A stretch of DNA of 64,000 bases from Streptomyces sp. NBC_01353 (GCF_036237275.1 NZ_CP108352.1:6510001-6574000), one strand, 5' to 3'; numbered from the stretch's first letter, positions 15,141 through 24,621 are shown. The notes: a model not told the origin generated them from the sequence alone. Made by a program: numbers and translations.

Positions 15141-15674
15141 TCAGAACAGCGGCTGCGGCAGCACGCCCTCCAGCGCCAGCAGCGTCCGCTTGGTCTCCAG
15201 ACCGCCGCCGAATCCGCCGATCCCGCCGTCACTCTCCACCACCCGGTGGCACGGCACGACCACCGGCAGCGGATTGGCGCCCATGGCCGCCCCCACCGCC
15301 TGGGCCGCGCCCGGCTGCCCGACCCGCCTGGCCAGGTCTCCGTACCCCACGACCGTCCCGAACGGCACGCCCTCCGCCAGCTCGCGCAGCACCTGGCGGT
15401 TGAATCCGGTCGTCAGCGTCCAGTCGAGGGCGAGATCGAAGTCCCGGCGACCGCCCGCGAAGTACTCCCCGAGCTGCCGTATCGGCTCGGCGAGCCGGCC
15501 CGACTCGCTCCGCACCGGCTCCGCGCCGAGCCGGCCGGTCAGCCGCTCGAGCGCCGCGTCCCGCACCGCCTCGTCGGCGTGGAAGACCACGCTCACCAGG
15601 CCGCGGTCGGTCGCCGCCAGCAGCAGCGGGCCGATGTCGCTCGCCACGACCGTCCATTCCACCGTGGTGTCCAT
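15141..15674 (-). CDS. ogt: Methylated-DNA--[protein]-cysteine S-methyltransferase
   Basis: The 177-residue product carries the invariant active-site PCHRVV and, before it, the helix-turn-helix region RVGQPGAAQAVGAAMGANP that binds the DNA minor groove. The N-terminal domain (MDTTVEWTVVASDIG) is short, as in Ogt rather than Ada. The Cys of PCHRV accepts the alkyl group from O6-alkylguanine in a suicide reaction. ATG 15674 is 7 bases after TACCGT on the minus strand, so the message is probably leaderless. It belongs with the other repair genes in this window by function, not by operon. Confidence 0.93.
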   Translation of the reverse strand: MDTTVEWTVVASDIGPLLLAATDRGLVSVVFHADEAVRDAALERLTGRLGAEPVRSESGRLAEPIRQLGEYFAGGRRDFDLALDWTLTTGFNRQVLRELAEGVPFGTVVGYGDLARRVGQPGAAQAVGAAMGANPLPVVVPCHRVVESDGGIGGFGGGLETKRTLLALEGVLPQPLF

Positions 15675-15867
15675 GGAGATCACGGTACGACCGCCCACCG
15701 ACATCGCCGCCGTCACGGGCCGGTCTCTTCTCGATCTCACCGAAGCCAAATCCCGGACCACATGGTCGTGCGGCGCCCAGCGCGCCATAATCTCGCCCCG
15801 ACAGGACTACTCAGCGGTACCGACTGTTTTCGGACGACGTTGCACGACGGGTGGAGGGCACACGCTC

Positions 15868-16770
15868 ATGCAGGGCACGGTCGACGGATTCAGCTACGGC
15901 CTCGTGACGCCGGTCGCCGCCTATCTCATGGCCTGCCTCGGTGGGGCCCTGGGCCTGCGCTGCACCATCAGATCGCTGCGCCACCGGGACACCTTCAAGG
16001 CCGGCTGGCTGGCCCTCGGGGCGACCTCGATAGGCACCGGCATCTGGACGATGCACTTCATCGCGATGATGGGCTTCTCCGTCCAGCAGGCCCCCATCAG
16101 CTACGACCGGCCCATCACGTTCGCCAGCCTGGCCGTCGCCGTCGTGATGGTCGGCATCGGCATCTTCATCGTCGGATACCGCGGGGCCACCCCGCTCGCC
16201 CTGGTCACCGGCGGCACCATCACCGGCCTCGGCATCGCCACCATGCACTACCTCGGCATGGCGGGGATGCGTCTCCAGGGGCGCATCGAGTACGACACCC
16301 TCACCGTCGCGCTCTCCGTCGTCATCGCCGTGGTCGCGGCCACCACCGCCCTCTGGGCGGCCGTCTCGGTGCACGGATTTCTGGCCAGCCTCGGTGCGAG
16401 CCTGGTGATGGGCCTCGCCGTCAGTGGTATGCACTACACCGCCATGGCGGCCGTCAACGTCCATCTGCACGGCGGCGGCCCCGTCACCGGCACCGGCGAC
16501 ACCGCCACCTCGCTCCTCCTGCCGATGCTGATCGGCCCCGCCGTCTTCCTCCTCCTGGCCGCGGTCGTCGTCATGTTCGACCCGCTGCTCGTGATGGGCG
16601 ACCCGGACTGGCAGCGCCCCTCCGCCCACAGCCCCCACCGCCCCGGAGTCCCCGCCCCGCGCCGGGCCCCCGCCTACGGCGAGCCCGCGAACTGGTCGGC
16701 CCGACAGCCCTCCGGCCGGGGCGGCCGCAAGGGGGCGGGCCGCGGCGGCCACAGCTCCCAGGACTGGTGA
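15868..16770 (+). CDS. MHYT-domain integral membrane sensor
   Basis: The 300-residue protein has about seven transmembrane segments (residues 1-250) and three copies of the MHYT signature: WTMHFIAMMGF, ATMHYLGMAG and SGMHYTAMAAV. MHYT domains are proposed to bind copper and sense a small gas such as oxygen, CO or NO. In most bacteria the domain is fused to a GGDEF/EAL or kinase output; here a Pro/Arg/Gly-rich tail of about 50 residues follows instead. ATG 15868 comes after GGTGGAGGG. It stands alone between ogt and uvrB. Confidence 0.9.
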   Translation: MQGTVDGFSYGLVTPVAAYLMACLGGALGLRCTIRSLRHRDTFKAGWLALGATSIGTGIWTMHFIAMMGFSVQQAPISYDRPITFASLAVAVVMVGIGIFIVGYRGATPLALVTGGTITGLGIATMHYLGMAGMRLQGRIEYDTLTVALSVVIAVVAATTALWAAVSVHGFLASLGASLVMGLAVSGMHYTAMAAVNVHLHGGGPVTGTGDTATSLLLPMLIGPAVFLLLAAVVVMFDPLLVMGDPDWQRPSAHSPHRPGVPAPRRAPAYGEPANWSARQPSGRGGRKGAGRGGHSSQDW

Positions 16771-16842
16771 GGGACGGGCCGCCGGGGCGGCCGCAGAGCC
16801 GTTCACGGCCCGACTGTCAGTGGGGGGTCGTACGGTGGTGAC

Positions 16843-18981
16843 ATGCGGCCCGTTTCCCAGATCGAACGTACGCTGGCGCCTTTCGAGGTCGTCAGCTCCT
16901 ACCAGCCCAGTGGCGACCAGCCGACGGCCATCGCCGACCTCGAGCGGCGCATCCGCGGGGGTGAGAAGGACGTCGTCCTCCTCGGCGCCACCGGCACCGG
17001 CAAGTCGGCGACCACCGCCTGGATGATCGAGAAGCTGCAGCGCCCCACGCTGGTGATGGCGCCGAACAAGACACTGGCCGCCCAGCTGGCGAACGAGTTC
17101 CGCGAGCTCCTGCCGAACAACGCGGTCGAGTACTTCGTCTCGTACTACGACTACTACCAGCCCGAGGCGTACGTCCCGCAGTCGGACACCTACATCGAGA
17201 AGGACTCCTCGATCAACGACGAGGTCGAGCGGCTGCGCCACTCCGCGACGAACTCCCTCCTCACCCGCCGCGACGTCGTCGTGGTCGCCTCCGTCTCCTG
17301 CATCTACGGCCTCGGCACGCCCCAGGAGTACGTGGACCGGATGGTCCCGCTCAAGGTCGGCGAGGAGATCGACCGCGACCAGCTGCTGCGCCGCTTCGTC
17401 GACATCCAGTACACCCGCAACGACGTGGCGTTCGCCCGGGGCACCTTCCGGGTCCGCGGCGACACCATCGAGATCTTCCCGGTCTACGAGGAGCTCGCGG
17501 TACGCATCGAGATGTTCGGCGACGAGATCGAGGCGCTCTCCACGCTCCACCCCCTCACCGGCGAGGTCATCAGCGAGGACCGGGAGCTGTACGTCTTCCC
17601 CGCCAGCCACTACGTGGCGGGACCCGAGCGCATGGAGAAGGCGATCAACGGCATCGAGCGCGAGCTCGAGAGCCGGCTCGCCGAGCTGGACAAGCAGGGC
17701 AAGATGCTGGAGTCCCAGCGCCTGCGGATGCGCACCACGTACGACATCGAGATGATGCGCCAGATCGGCTCCTGCTCCGGCATCGAGAACTACTCGATGC
17801 ACTTCGACGACCGAGACCCCGGCTCCGCGCCCAATACGCTCCTCGACTACTTCCCCGAGGACTTCCTCCTCGTCATCGACGAGTCGCACGTCACCGTTCC
17901 GCAGATCGGCGCCATGTACGAGGGCGACGCCTCCCGCAAGCGCACCCTGGTGGACCACGGCTTCCGGCTGCCCTCCGCGCTCGACAACCGCCCGCTGAAG
18001 TGGGAGGAGTTCCAGAAGCGGATCGGCCAGACGGTCTACCTCTCGGCCACCCCCGGCACGTACGAGCTGTCGCGCGGCGACGGCTTCGTCGAGCAGATCA
18101 TCCGCCCCACCGGCCTGGTCGACCCGCAGGTCGTCGTCAAGCCCACCGAGGGGCAGATCGACGACCTGGTCCACGAGATCCGGCTGCGCACCGAGAAGGA
18201 CGAGCGGGTGCTGGTCACCACGCTCACCAAGAAGATGTCCGAGGACCTCACCGACTACTTCCTGGAGCTCGGCATCCAGGTCCGCTATCTGCACAGCGAC
18301 GTCGACACCCTGCGCCGTATCGAGCTGCTGCGCGAGCTGCGTGCCGGCGAGTACGACGTCCTGGTCGGCATCAACCTGCTCCGCGAGGGTCTCGACCTGC
18401 CCGAGGTCTCGCTCGTCGCCATCCTCGACGCCGACAAGCAGGGCTTCCTGCGCTCCGGCACCTCGTTGATCCAGACCATCGGCCGCGCGGCGCGCAATGT
18501 CTCCGGCCAGGTCCACATGTACGCGGACAGGATCACGCCGGCGATGGAGAAGGCCATCGACGAGACCAACCGGCGGCGCGAGAAGCAGATCGCGTACAAC
18601 ACGGCCAACGGCATCGACCCGCAGCCGCTGCGCAAGAAGATCAACGACATCGTCGCCACGATCGCGCGCGAGGAGGTCGACACCGAGGAGCTGCTCGGCA
18701 CCGGCTACCGCCACGAGAAGGACGCCAAGGGTGCCAAGGCGCCCGTGCCCTCGCTCGCCGCGCACTCCACCAAGGCCAGGGGCAAGGGTGGCAAGGCGAG
18801 CTCCACGGTCGAGCTCGGCGACCGGCCGGCCACCGAACTGGCCGCGATCATCGAGGAGATGACCGACCGGATGCGGGCCGCGGCGGCGGAGCTGCAGTTC
18901 GAGGTGGCCGCGCGGTTGCGTGACGAGGTGGGCGAGTTGAAGAAGGAGTTGCGCCAGATGAGGGAGGCGGGGCTGGCCTGA
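16843..18981 (+). CDS. uvrB: UvrB, excinuclease ABC subunit B
   Basis: This full-length 712-residue helicase-fold subunit of nucleotide-excision repair has Walker A GATGTGKS (about 48-55), the DNA-clamping beta-hairpin region [16 protein letters not shown] (about 100), DEAD-type VIDESHV (about 346), [10 protein letters not shown], the C-terminal helicase motif [10 protein letters not shown], and a UVR motif ([13 protein letters not shown]...) at the end for UvrC contact. UvrB verifies damage delivered by UvrA and recruits UvrC. ATG 16843 lies 6 bases after TACGGT (16831-16836), so it is probably leaderless. A Lys/Gly-rich insert (about 632-655, [13 protein letters not shown]) precedes the UVR motif. 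Confidence 0.97.
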   Translation: MRPVSQIERTLAPFEVVSSYQPSGDQPTAIADLERRIRGGEKDVVLLGATGTGKSATTAWMIEKLQRPTLVMAPNKTLAAQLANEFRELLPNNAVEYFVSYYDYYQPEAYVPQSDTYIEKDSSINDEVERLRHSATNSLLTRRDVVVVASVSCIYGLGTPQEYVDRMVPLKVGEEIDRDQLLRRFVDIQYTRNDVAFARGTFRVRGDTIEIFPVYEELAVRIEMFGDEIEALSTLHPLTGEVISEDRELYVFPASHYVAGPERMEKAINGIERELESRLAELDKQGKMLESQRLRMRTTYDIEMMRQIGSCSGIENYSMHFDDRDPGSAPNTLLDYFPEDFLLVIDESHVTVPQIGAMYEGDASRKRTLVDHGFRLPSALDNRPLKWEEFQKRIGQTVYLSATPGTYELSRGDGFVEQIIRPTGLVDPQVVVKPTEGQIDDLVHEIRLRTEKDERVLVTTLTKKMSEDLTDYFLELGIQVRYLHSDVDTLRRIELLRELRAGEYDVLVGINLLREGLDLPEVSLVAILDADKQGFLRSGTSLIQTIGRAARNVSGQVHMYADRITPAMEKAIDETNRRREKQIAYNTANGIDPQPLRKKINDIVATIAREEVDTEELLGTGYRHEKDAKGAKAPVPSLAAHSTKARGKGGKASSTVELGDRPATELAAIIEEMTDRMRAAAAELQFEVAARLRDEVGELKKELRQMREAGLA

Positions 18982-19132
18982 CGCCCGGGGGCCTTGAGCC
19001 TCCGGTGTGTTGCAAGACCGACACAAAACGCGACCGCGTCTGCTGCGTTGTCACTGCCCCTGCGTAGGGTGCTGGGCAACCGCACGCACAGCAGAGGGCG
19101 GCCGCGGGGATCGCTAGGAGAGGGGACAGCGC

Positions 19133-19711
19133 GTGACGGTCAACATGACCAAGGGTCAGGCCATCAACCTGGAGAAGCAGGGCGGGGGCAGCCTGACGTC
19201 CGTACGGATGGGGCTCGGCTGGCAGGCGGCGCCCCGTCGCGGTCTGTTCGGCTCGCGGACCCGCGAGGTCGACCTGGACGCCTCCGCGGTGCTCTTCGCC
19301 GACAAGCAGCCGGTGGACGTGGTCTTCTTCCGTCACCTCGTGAGTGACGACGGCTCGGTCCGGCACACCGGTGACAACCTGGTGGGCGGCGCCGGCCAGG
19401 GCGGCGACGACGAGTCGATCCTGGTCGACCTCCAGCGCGTCCCCGTCCACATCGACCAGATCGTCTTCACGGTGAACTCGTTCACCGGCCAGACGTTCCA
19501 GGAGGTGCAGAACGCGTTCTGCCGGATCGTCGACGAGACGAACGGCCAGGAGCTCGCGCGCTACACCCTGGACGGCGGCGGCCAGTACACCGCGCAGATC
19601 ATGGCGAAGGTGCACCGGGCCGGCTCCGGCTGGCAGATGACCGCCCTGGGCAACCCGGCCAACGGCCGGACGTTCCAGGACCTCATGCCCGCGATCCTGC
19701 CGCACCTGTAG
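19133..19711 (+). CDS. TerD-family protein
   Basis: The 192-residue product starts at GTG 19133 after AGGAGAGGGG. It is a complete TerD domain: MTKGQAINLEKQGG, VRMGLGWQ, DLDASAVLF, VDVVFFRHL, GDNLVGGAGQGGDDESI, VFTVNSF, then LARYTLDGGGQYTA. The conserved acidic DLDAS and GDN/GDDE loops bind calcium in TerD proteins. In Streptomyces these proteins are linked to tellurite response, calcium signalling and development. A second, longer TerD-type gene follows 123 bases downstream, and a TerC-family gene after that. Confidence 0.92.
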   Translation: MTVNMTKGQAINLEKQGGGSLTSVRMGLGWQAAPRRGLFGSRTREVDLDASAVLFADKQPVDVVFFRHLVSDDGSVRHTGDNLVGGAGQGGDDESILVDLQRVPVHIDQIVFTVNSFTGQTFQEVQNAFCRIVDETNGQELARYTLDGGGQYTAQIMAKVHRAGSGWQMTALGNPANGRTFQDLMPAILPHL

Positions 19712-19834
19712 GCAGGCACCACAGGCGCACCCACAGCTCCCGGAGGCGGCAGGCCACCGGGAGCTGTCCCACATGATCCGCCATGATCCGCCCGTAGTCC
19801 GCACAGAACGAAGCAAGCCGAGGGGACAGAGTCG

Positions 19835-21754
19835 ATGACGGCCGAGCTGGTCCGGGGGCAGAACCACCCCCTGCCCGACACCCGACTGGAGATCCGGGTC
19901 TCGGCCGGCCATCCGGTCGTCGCCGGCGCCACCCTCGGCGACGAGCGGGGCACGGTCCCCGGCGTCGAGTGGATCGCCCACCCGGGCTCGCCGTCGCTGC
20001 CCGGTGTGGAGGTCTCCCAGCAGGCCACCGCCGACCACCGCCTCGCCGTGGACCTGGAGGCGCTGCCGACCGCCGTGCACCGCGTCTCCGTCCTTCTGGC
20101 GCTCCCCGTCGGCGTCGGCGGCCCGGCCCGCTTCGGTGCCGTCGAGGCCCCCTTCGTCGCCGTCACCGCCCTCGACGGCACCGAGATCGCCAGCTACACG
20201 ATCACCGGCCTCGACAGCGAATCCGCCGTCGTCGCCCTGGAGCTGTACCGCCGCCAGGGCGTCTGGAAGGTCCGCGCCATGGGCCAGGGTTACGAGGGCG
20301 GCCTGGCCGCGATGCTCGGCGACCAGGGCCTGGAGCGCCCCGCCGACCTGGCCGCGTCGATCCTGGAGGCCGTGGCCCGGGGCCTGGCCCGCTCGGTCTC
20401 CGCCCCGCCGCCGCGCGTCCCCGAGACGGAGCGCGTGCGCCACGCCGCGCCCACGACCGGGTCGGACACGATGCCCGGGTCGGACACGATGCGCGGACCC
20501 GACCCCGCGCCGACCGTGCCGGTGACGCCGCCGCCCGCCCCCACCGCGGGCACCGGCGGCCCGATCAGCTACGCCCACCCCCGCCGTGCGACGCCGGACC
20601 CCGAGCCGCAGCAGACCCCGCCCGTCCCTGTCGCGGGGGACGCCAGCGGTTGGTCCATGGACGAGCGGCTCTACAACCAGGTGTGGGGCATGTTCGAGGA
20701 CCTGGCACGCAGCACCGCCGCGTACCGCAGCGCCTGCGACTTCGCCGAGTCCCGCCTCGACCAGGAGCTCGACCGCGCGCTCTCGGACCCGCGCAGCCGC
20801 ATCGGCGGCGCGGGGGACGCCGCCCGCGAGGCAGCCCGCGCCAAGCACGACGAGCTCACCGCCCGCGCCCAGGAGGCCCTCGACCGGGACCTCGCCCAGC
20901 TCGTCGCCGAGTCCGAGGTCGTCGAACCGGCGCTGCCCGCCGCCTACGCCCGCTGGGACAACCCCGTCTGGCAGGCGTACCGCGTCCCCATGGAGGTGCC
21001 GATGGCGCTGCGCCTGGGCGACCTCCATCTGCCCGAGCGGACCGACCTGCGCATCCCGATGCTCGTCCGGCTCCCGCTGGAGCGCGGTCTGTGGGTGGAC
21101 TCGGGGCGCGGTCACTCCGAGGCGGCCGGACTCCTCGACGAGGCCGAGCTGCGCCGGCTCGCCCTGGACACGGCGGTCGCGCACGCCGCCCGGCTCCTCG
21201 CCGTGTACCCGTCCGGTGAGTTCGCCGTCCATGTCGTCGACCCCGCGGGCTCCGGAGCCGCCGCGCTCGCCCCGCTCGTCGAGGCGGGTGTCCTGGCCGG
21301 GCCGCCCGCCGCCGGGGCGGCCGGGGTCTCCGCCGTCCTCGCGCGGCTGACCGAGCGCGTCGACCTGGTCCAGATGGCGCTGCGGGCGGGAGCGCCCGAC
21401 GCGCTGCCGCCCGGTATGGACACCGCCGAGCAGCTCCTGATCGTCCACGACTTCCCGCACGGCTTCGACGACCGGGCGGTCACCCAGCTCCGCTACCTCG
21501 CGGACGAGGGCCCGGCCGTCGGCGTCCATCTCATGCTGGTGGCGGACCGCGAGGACGCCTCCGCGTACGGGCCGGTGCTCGACCCGCTGTGGCGTTCCCT
21601 GCTGCGGATCACACCGGTGGCCGACGACCATCTCGCCGACCCGTGGGTCGGCCACGCCTGGACGTACGAGCCGCCCCGCTTCCCGCCCGGCAGCGCAGTG
21701 CTCCGTCAGGTCATCGCCCAGGTGGCCGACGCCCGTCGTCAATGGGGCCGCTGA
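19835..21754 (+). CDS. TerD domain fused to a degenerate FtsK/HerA-like C-terminal domain
   Basis: This is a 639-residue, three-part protein. Residues about 1-190 form a divergent TerD domain (FGAVEAPFVAVTALDGTEIA, SESAVVALELYRRQGVWKV); about 190-275 is a Pro/Thr-rich linker; about 275-365 is helical and probably coiled coil; about 375-639 resembles the N-terminal part of FtsK/SpoIIIE-type motor domains (MLVRLPLERGLWVDSG, AVHVVDPAGSG, LLIVHDFPHGFDDRAVTQL). I see no Walker A GxxxxGK[ST] in it, so it is unlikely to hydrolyse ATP. It follows the short TerD gene on the same strand. A scaffold that links TerD complexes to another machine is inference. Confidence 0.78.
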   Translation: MTAELVRGQNHPLPDTRLEIRVSAGHPVVAGATLGDERGTVPGVEWIAHPGSPSLPGVEVSQQATADHRLAVDLEALPTAVHRVSVLLALPVGVGGPARFGAVEAPFVAVTALDGTEIASYTITGLDSESAVVALELYRRQGVWKVRAMGQGYEGGLAAMLGDQGLERPADLAASILEAVARGLARSVSAPPPRVPETERVRHAAPTTGSDTMPGSDTMRGPDPAPTVPVTPPPAPTAGTGGPISYAHPRRATPDPEPQQTPPVPVAGDASGWSMDERLYNQVWGMFEDLARSTAAYRSACDFAESRLDQELDRALSDPRSRIGGAGDAAREAARAKHDELTARAQEALDRDLAQLVAESEVVEPALPAAYARWDNPVWQAYRVPMEVPMALRLGDLHLPERTDLRIPMLVRLPLERGLWVDSGRGHSEAAGLLDEAELRRLALDTAVAHAARLLAVYPSGEFAVHVVDPAGSGAAALAPLVEAGVLAGPPAAGAAGVSAVLARLTERVDLVQMALRAGAPDALPPGMDTAEQLLIVHDFPHGFDDRAVTQLRYLADEGPAVGVHLMLVADREDASAYGPVLDPLWRSLLRITPVADDHLADPWVGHAWTYEPPRFPPGSAVLRQVIAQVADARRQWGR

Positions 21755-21822
21755 CCTGCCTTCTTGGGGCCTCTTTACCCTGCCCTTTACCTTCTCTTGG
21801 TTTTTCGGGTAGTCTTCTCACC

Positions 21823-21943
21823 GCGGAGGGGAGTACTCCCCATGTGCGGCGTTCCCGTCAATACGGACGGTCCCCGAGCGGGGGCTGTCCCGGGGCGTCG
21901 GCCCGGCCCGTCCAGCACGGCCCGGGTGGAAGAGACCTCCGGC
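21823..21943 (+). promoter_or_regulatory. yybP-ykoY (manganese) riboswitch upstream of the TerC gene
   Basis: The hallmarks of the yybP-ykoY aptamer appear in order: P1 5' strand CGGAGG (21824-21829) running into GGGGAGTA, a second loop CGTCAATACG (21856-21865), a GC-rich P2-P3 region, then GGAAGAGACC and the P1 3' strand CCTCCG (21936-21941). This class binds Mn2+ and commonly precedes TerC-like exporters. CCTCCGG (21936-21942) is also exactly complementary to the Shine-Dalgarno CCGGAGG (21976-21982), so metal binding that closes P1 should free the ribosome site. TAGTCT at 21810-21815 is a possible -10 box. Confidence 0.8.
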
Positions 21944-21986
21944 AGCGACGACGCTGATCAAGTAGCCGTACGACGCCGGAGGCGCA

Positions 21987-23009
21987 GTGGACGTTTCGAC
22001 GACTCTCTGGGTGCTGACCATTCTCGGTCTGGGCGCCCTCATCGCGATCGACTTCTTCATCGGGCGTAAGCCCCACGACGTGTCGGTCAAGGAAGCCGGA
22101 ATCTGGTCGATCGTCTGGATCGTCCTCGCCGCCCTCTTCGGAGTCGGCCTGCTGATCTGGGGCGACAGCCAGGCGTCCGGCGAGTTCTTCGCGGGCTACA
22201 TCACCGAGAAGTCGCTCAGTGTCGACAACCTCTTCGTCTTCGTCCTGATCATGGCGAAGTTCTCGGTACCCTCCCACCTCCAGCAGCGCGTGCTGCTCGT
22301 CGGTGTGCTGATCGCCCTGGTGCTGCGCGCGATCTTCATCGCCGCGGGCGCCGCGGTCATCGCGAACTTCTCCTGGATCTTCTACATCTTCGGCGCGTTC
22401 CTGATCTACACCGCCTGGAAGCTCATCCAGGAGGCGCGTGCCGACGAGGACGAGGACGACTGGGAGGAGAACCGTCTCCTCAAGAGTGTCGAGAAGAGGT
22501 TCGGCGTCGCCGACCGTTACCACGGCACCAAGCTGTTCATCCGGAACAACGGCAAGCGGATCATGACCCCGCTGATGATCGTCATGCTCGCCATCGGCAC
22601 CACCGACATCCTCTTCGCCCTCGACTCCATCCCGGCGATCTTCGGCCTGACCCAGGACCCGTACATCGTCTTCACGGCCAACGCCTTCGCCCTGATGGGT
22701 CTGCGCCAGCTGTACTTCCTGATCGGTGGCCTGCTCAAGAAGCTGGTCCACCTCAGCTACGGCCTGTCGGTGATCCTCGGTTTCATCGGCGTCAAGCTCG
22801 TGCTGCACGCCCTTCACGAGTCCGGGGTGCACGTCCCGGAGATCTCCATCCCGTTCTCGCTCGCGGTCATCGGCGGTGTCCTGGTCGTCACCACGATCAC
22901 CAGCCTCATCGCCTCCAAGAAGCAGGCAGAGCGCGAGGCCGCCGAGGCGGCGGCCGAGGTCCCCGCTGCGAAGTCCGGCGAGACCGAGAAGGACAGCGTC
23001 GACGCCTGA
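21987..23009 (+). CDS. TerC-family metal (probably Mn2+) exporter
   Basis: The 340-residue membrane protein has about nine hydrophobic segments. The conserved acidic residues of the family are in place: LIAIDFFIGRK in TM1, EKSLSVDNLFVFVL in TM3 and TTDILFALDSIPAIFG in the second half. A charged cytoplasmic loop (EARADEDEDDWEENR) separates the halves. TerC proteins of the Alx/YkoY group export manganese and help metalate secreted enzymes. GTG 21987 follows CCGGAGG. Control by the upstream yybP-ykoY riboswitch supports manganese over tellurite. The two TerD-family genes upstream share its strand. Confidence 0.93.
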   Translation: MDVSTTLWVLTILGLGALIAIDFFIGRKPHDVSVKEAGIWSIVWIVLAALFGVGLLIWGDSQASGEFFAGYITEKSLSVDNLFVFVLIMAKFSVPSHLQQRVLLVGVLIALVLRAIFIAAGAAVIANFSWIFYIFGAFLIYTAWKLIQEARADEDEDDWEENRLLKSVEKRFGVADRYHGTKLFIRNNGKRIMTPLMIVMLAIGTTDILFALDSIPAIFGLTQDPYIVFTANAFALMGLRQLYFLIGGLLKKLVHLSYGLSVILGFIGVKLVLHALHESGVHVPEISIPFSLAVIGGVLVVTTITSLIASKKQAEREAAEAAAEVPAAKSGETEKDSVDA

Positions 23010-23024
23010 CCGGGTCTCGACACC

Positions 23025-23087
23025 AGAAGCGCACCGCGGCCGGTGCGGGCGGCACACCACCGTCCGTACCGGCCGCGGTGCGCTTCT
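23025..23087. terminator. 20-bp perfect-stem bidirectional terminator
   Basis: Positions 23025-23044 pair perfectly with 23068-23087 across a 23-base loop, between the convergent TerC gene and MFS gene; the far arm overlaps the MFS stop codon. Confidence 0.75.
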
Positions 23088-24621
23088 ACGCGGGAACCTT
23101 CACCGGCGCCTCCGCCCGGGTCGGCAGTGTCTCCGGAAGCAGCGCGAAGCACCCCAGGCTCACCAGCGCCACCACCGTCAGATACGCCGCGACACCCCAG
23201 GGCGGCCCCGAACCTCCGGCCAGAGTCGTCGCCAGGATCGGGGTCAGCGCCCCGCCCAGGACGCCCGCCAGGTTGTAGCCGACCGCCGCTCCCGTGCACC
23301 GCACCCTCGGCTCGTAGAGCTCGGGGAGGTACGCGGCGACCACCGCGAACATCGTGATGAAGGCCAGCAGGGCGCCCAGGAAGCCGAGGAACATCAGCAC
23401 CGGCCGCGCCGTGTGCAGGAGCGCGACCATCGGGAACATCCACAGCGCGGAGGCCGCGCAGCCGGCCAGGCAGAGCGGACGACGGCCGTACCGGTCGCCC
23501 AGCATCGCGGCCAGCGGTGTCGTGGCCCCCTTGATCGCCACCGCTGCCATGATGCAGACGAGCATGGTCGTACGGGCGACCCCCAGGCGCTCGGTGCCGT
23601 AGGCCAGGGCCCAGGTGGAGACCGTGTAGAACACCGCGTAGCCGACGGCGAGCGCGCCTGCGGTGAGCAGGACCAGACGCCAGTGGTCGCGCATCACCTC
23701 GGCGAGCGGGGCGCTCGCCCGCTGCCCGGACGCACTGAGCTCCTGGAACTGCGGCGTCTCCGCGAGCGAGGAACGCAGCAGAAGTCCGCCGGCGGCCAGC
23801 AGCCCGGCCGCCCAGAACGGCACGCGCCAGCCCCACTCGCGGAACTGCGCGTCGGTCAGTGCGGCGGAGAGCGCCAGCATTACGCCGTTCGCGAGCAGGA
23901 AGCCGACCGACGGGCCGATCTGCGGGAAGCTCGCCCACAGCGCTCGGCGCCGCTCCGGCGCGTGCTCGGCGGTGAGCAGGACGGCCCCGCCCCACTCGCC
24001 GCCCAGGCCGAGCCCCTGCAGAAAGCGCAGCACGAGGAGGAGTACGGGGGCGGTGATGCCGATGCTCGCGTACGTCGGGACGAGGCCGACCGCCACCGTC
24101 GCGCAGCCGGTGAGCACCAGCGAGGCGAACATGACCGGGCGCCGTCCGTAGCGGTCGCCGACGTGCCCGAAGAGTGCCGAGCCGAGCGGGCGCGAGATGA
24201 ACCCGACGGCGAAGGTGCCGAACGCGGCCAGGGTCCCTGCGACGGGGGAGAAGGTCGGGAAGAAGAGCGGCCCGAGGACGAGCGCGGCGGCGGTCCCGTA
24301 GACGAAGAAGTCGAAGAACTCGATGGCCGTCCCGACGAGCGACGCGGCGGCGAGCCGCCCCATCGACGGGGCGGCGGGGGGAGCCGGGGAACCCGGGGCA
24401 GCCGACGCATCCACGGAGTCCCGGGGGGCCGGGGGACCCGGAGAGTCCCGGGAATCCGAGGAGCCCGGGGATGCCGAGGAGACGGGAGAGCCCGGGGATG
24501 CCGAGGAGACGGGAGAGTCCGGGGGGCCTGAGGGGCTCGGACGAGCTGGGGAATCCGGGAAATCCTGGCGAGCCGTGGCGGGCGGGACCGACGGTGGACG
24601 CGGAGAGTGACTGGGGCGCAT
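23086..24621 (-). CDS. MFS metabolite:H+ symporter (MHS family) with a repeat-rich N-terminal extension
   Basis: Of its 511 residues, those from about 87 match the MHS family: GTAIEFFDFFVYGTAA in TM1, RPLGSALFGHVGDRYGRRP, LGLGGEWGGAVLL and the second-half motif LGDRYGRRP. MHS proteins import organic acids, betaines or similar metabolites with protons. The first 86 residues are Pro/Ser/Gly-rich, without structure, and partly encoded by two 26-base tandem repeats (around 24468-24522). An internal ATG at 24363 would give a normal-length protein, so the true start may be there. The gene is monocistronic and convergent with the TerC gene. Confidence 0.85.
   Translation of the reverse strand: MRPSHSPRPPSVPPATARQDFPDSPARPSPSGPPDSPVSSASPGSPVSSASPGSSDSRDSPGPPAPRDSVDASAAPGSPAPPAAPSMGRLAAASLVGTAIEFFDFFVYGTAAALVLGPLFFPTFSPVAGTLAAFGTFAVGFISRPLGSALFGHVGDRYGRRPVMFASLVLTGCATVAVGLVPTYASIGITAPVLLLVLRFLQGLGLGGEWGGAVLLTAEHAPERRRALWASFPQIGPSVGFLLANGVMLALSAALTDAQFREWGWRVPFWAAGLLAAGGLLLRSSLAETPQFQELSASGQRASAPLAEVMRDHWRLVLLTAGALAVGYAVFYTVSTWALAYGTERLGVARTTMLVCIMAAVAIKGATTPLAAMLGDRYGRRPLCLAGCAASALWMFPMVALLHTARPVLMFLGFLGALLAFITMFAVVAAYLPELYEPRVRCTGAAVGYNLAGVLGGALTPILATTLAGGSGPPWGVAAYLTVVALVSLGCFALLPETLPTRAEAPVKVPA
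24468..24522. repeat. 26-base tandem duplication in the MFS gene N-terminus
   Basis: A unit beginning CCCGGGGATGCCGAGGAGAC occurs twice in direct succession with only one or two differences, and degenerate relatives extend to either side. In the minus-strand frame it encodes repeats of S-S-A-S-P-G-S-P-V. The region looks like a replication-slippage product. Confidence 0.7.

Noticed and set aside
16860..16880. LexA-like TCGAAC-N4 at the beginning of uvrB.
   Set aside because: It lies inside the coding region and lacks the second half-site.
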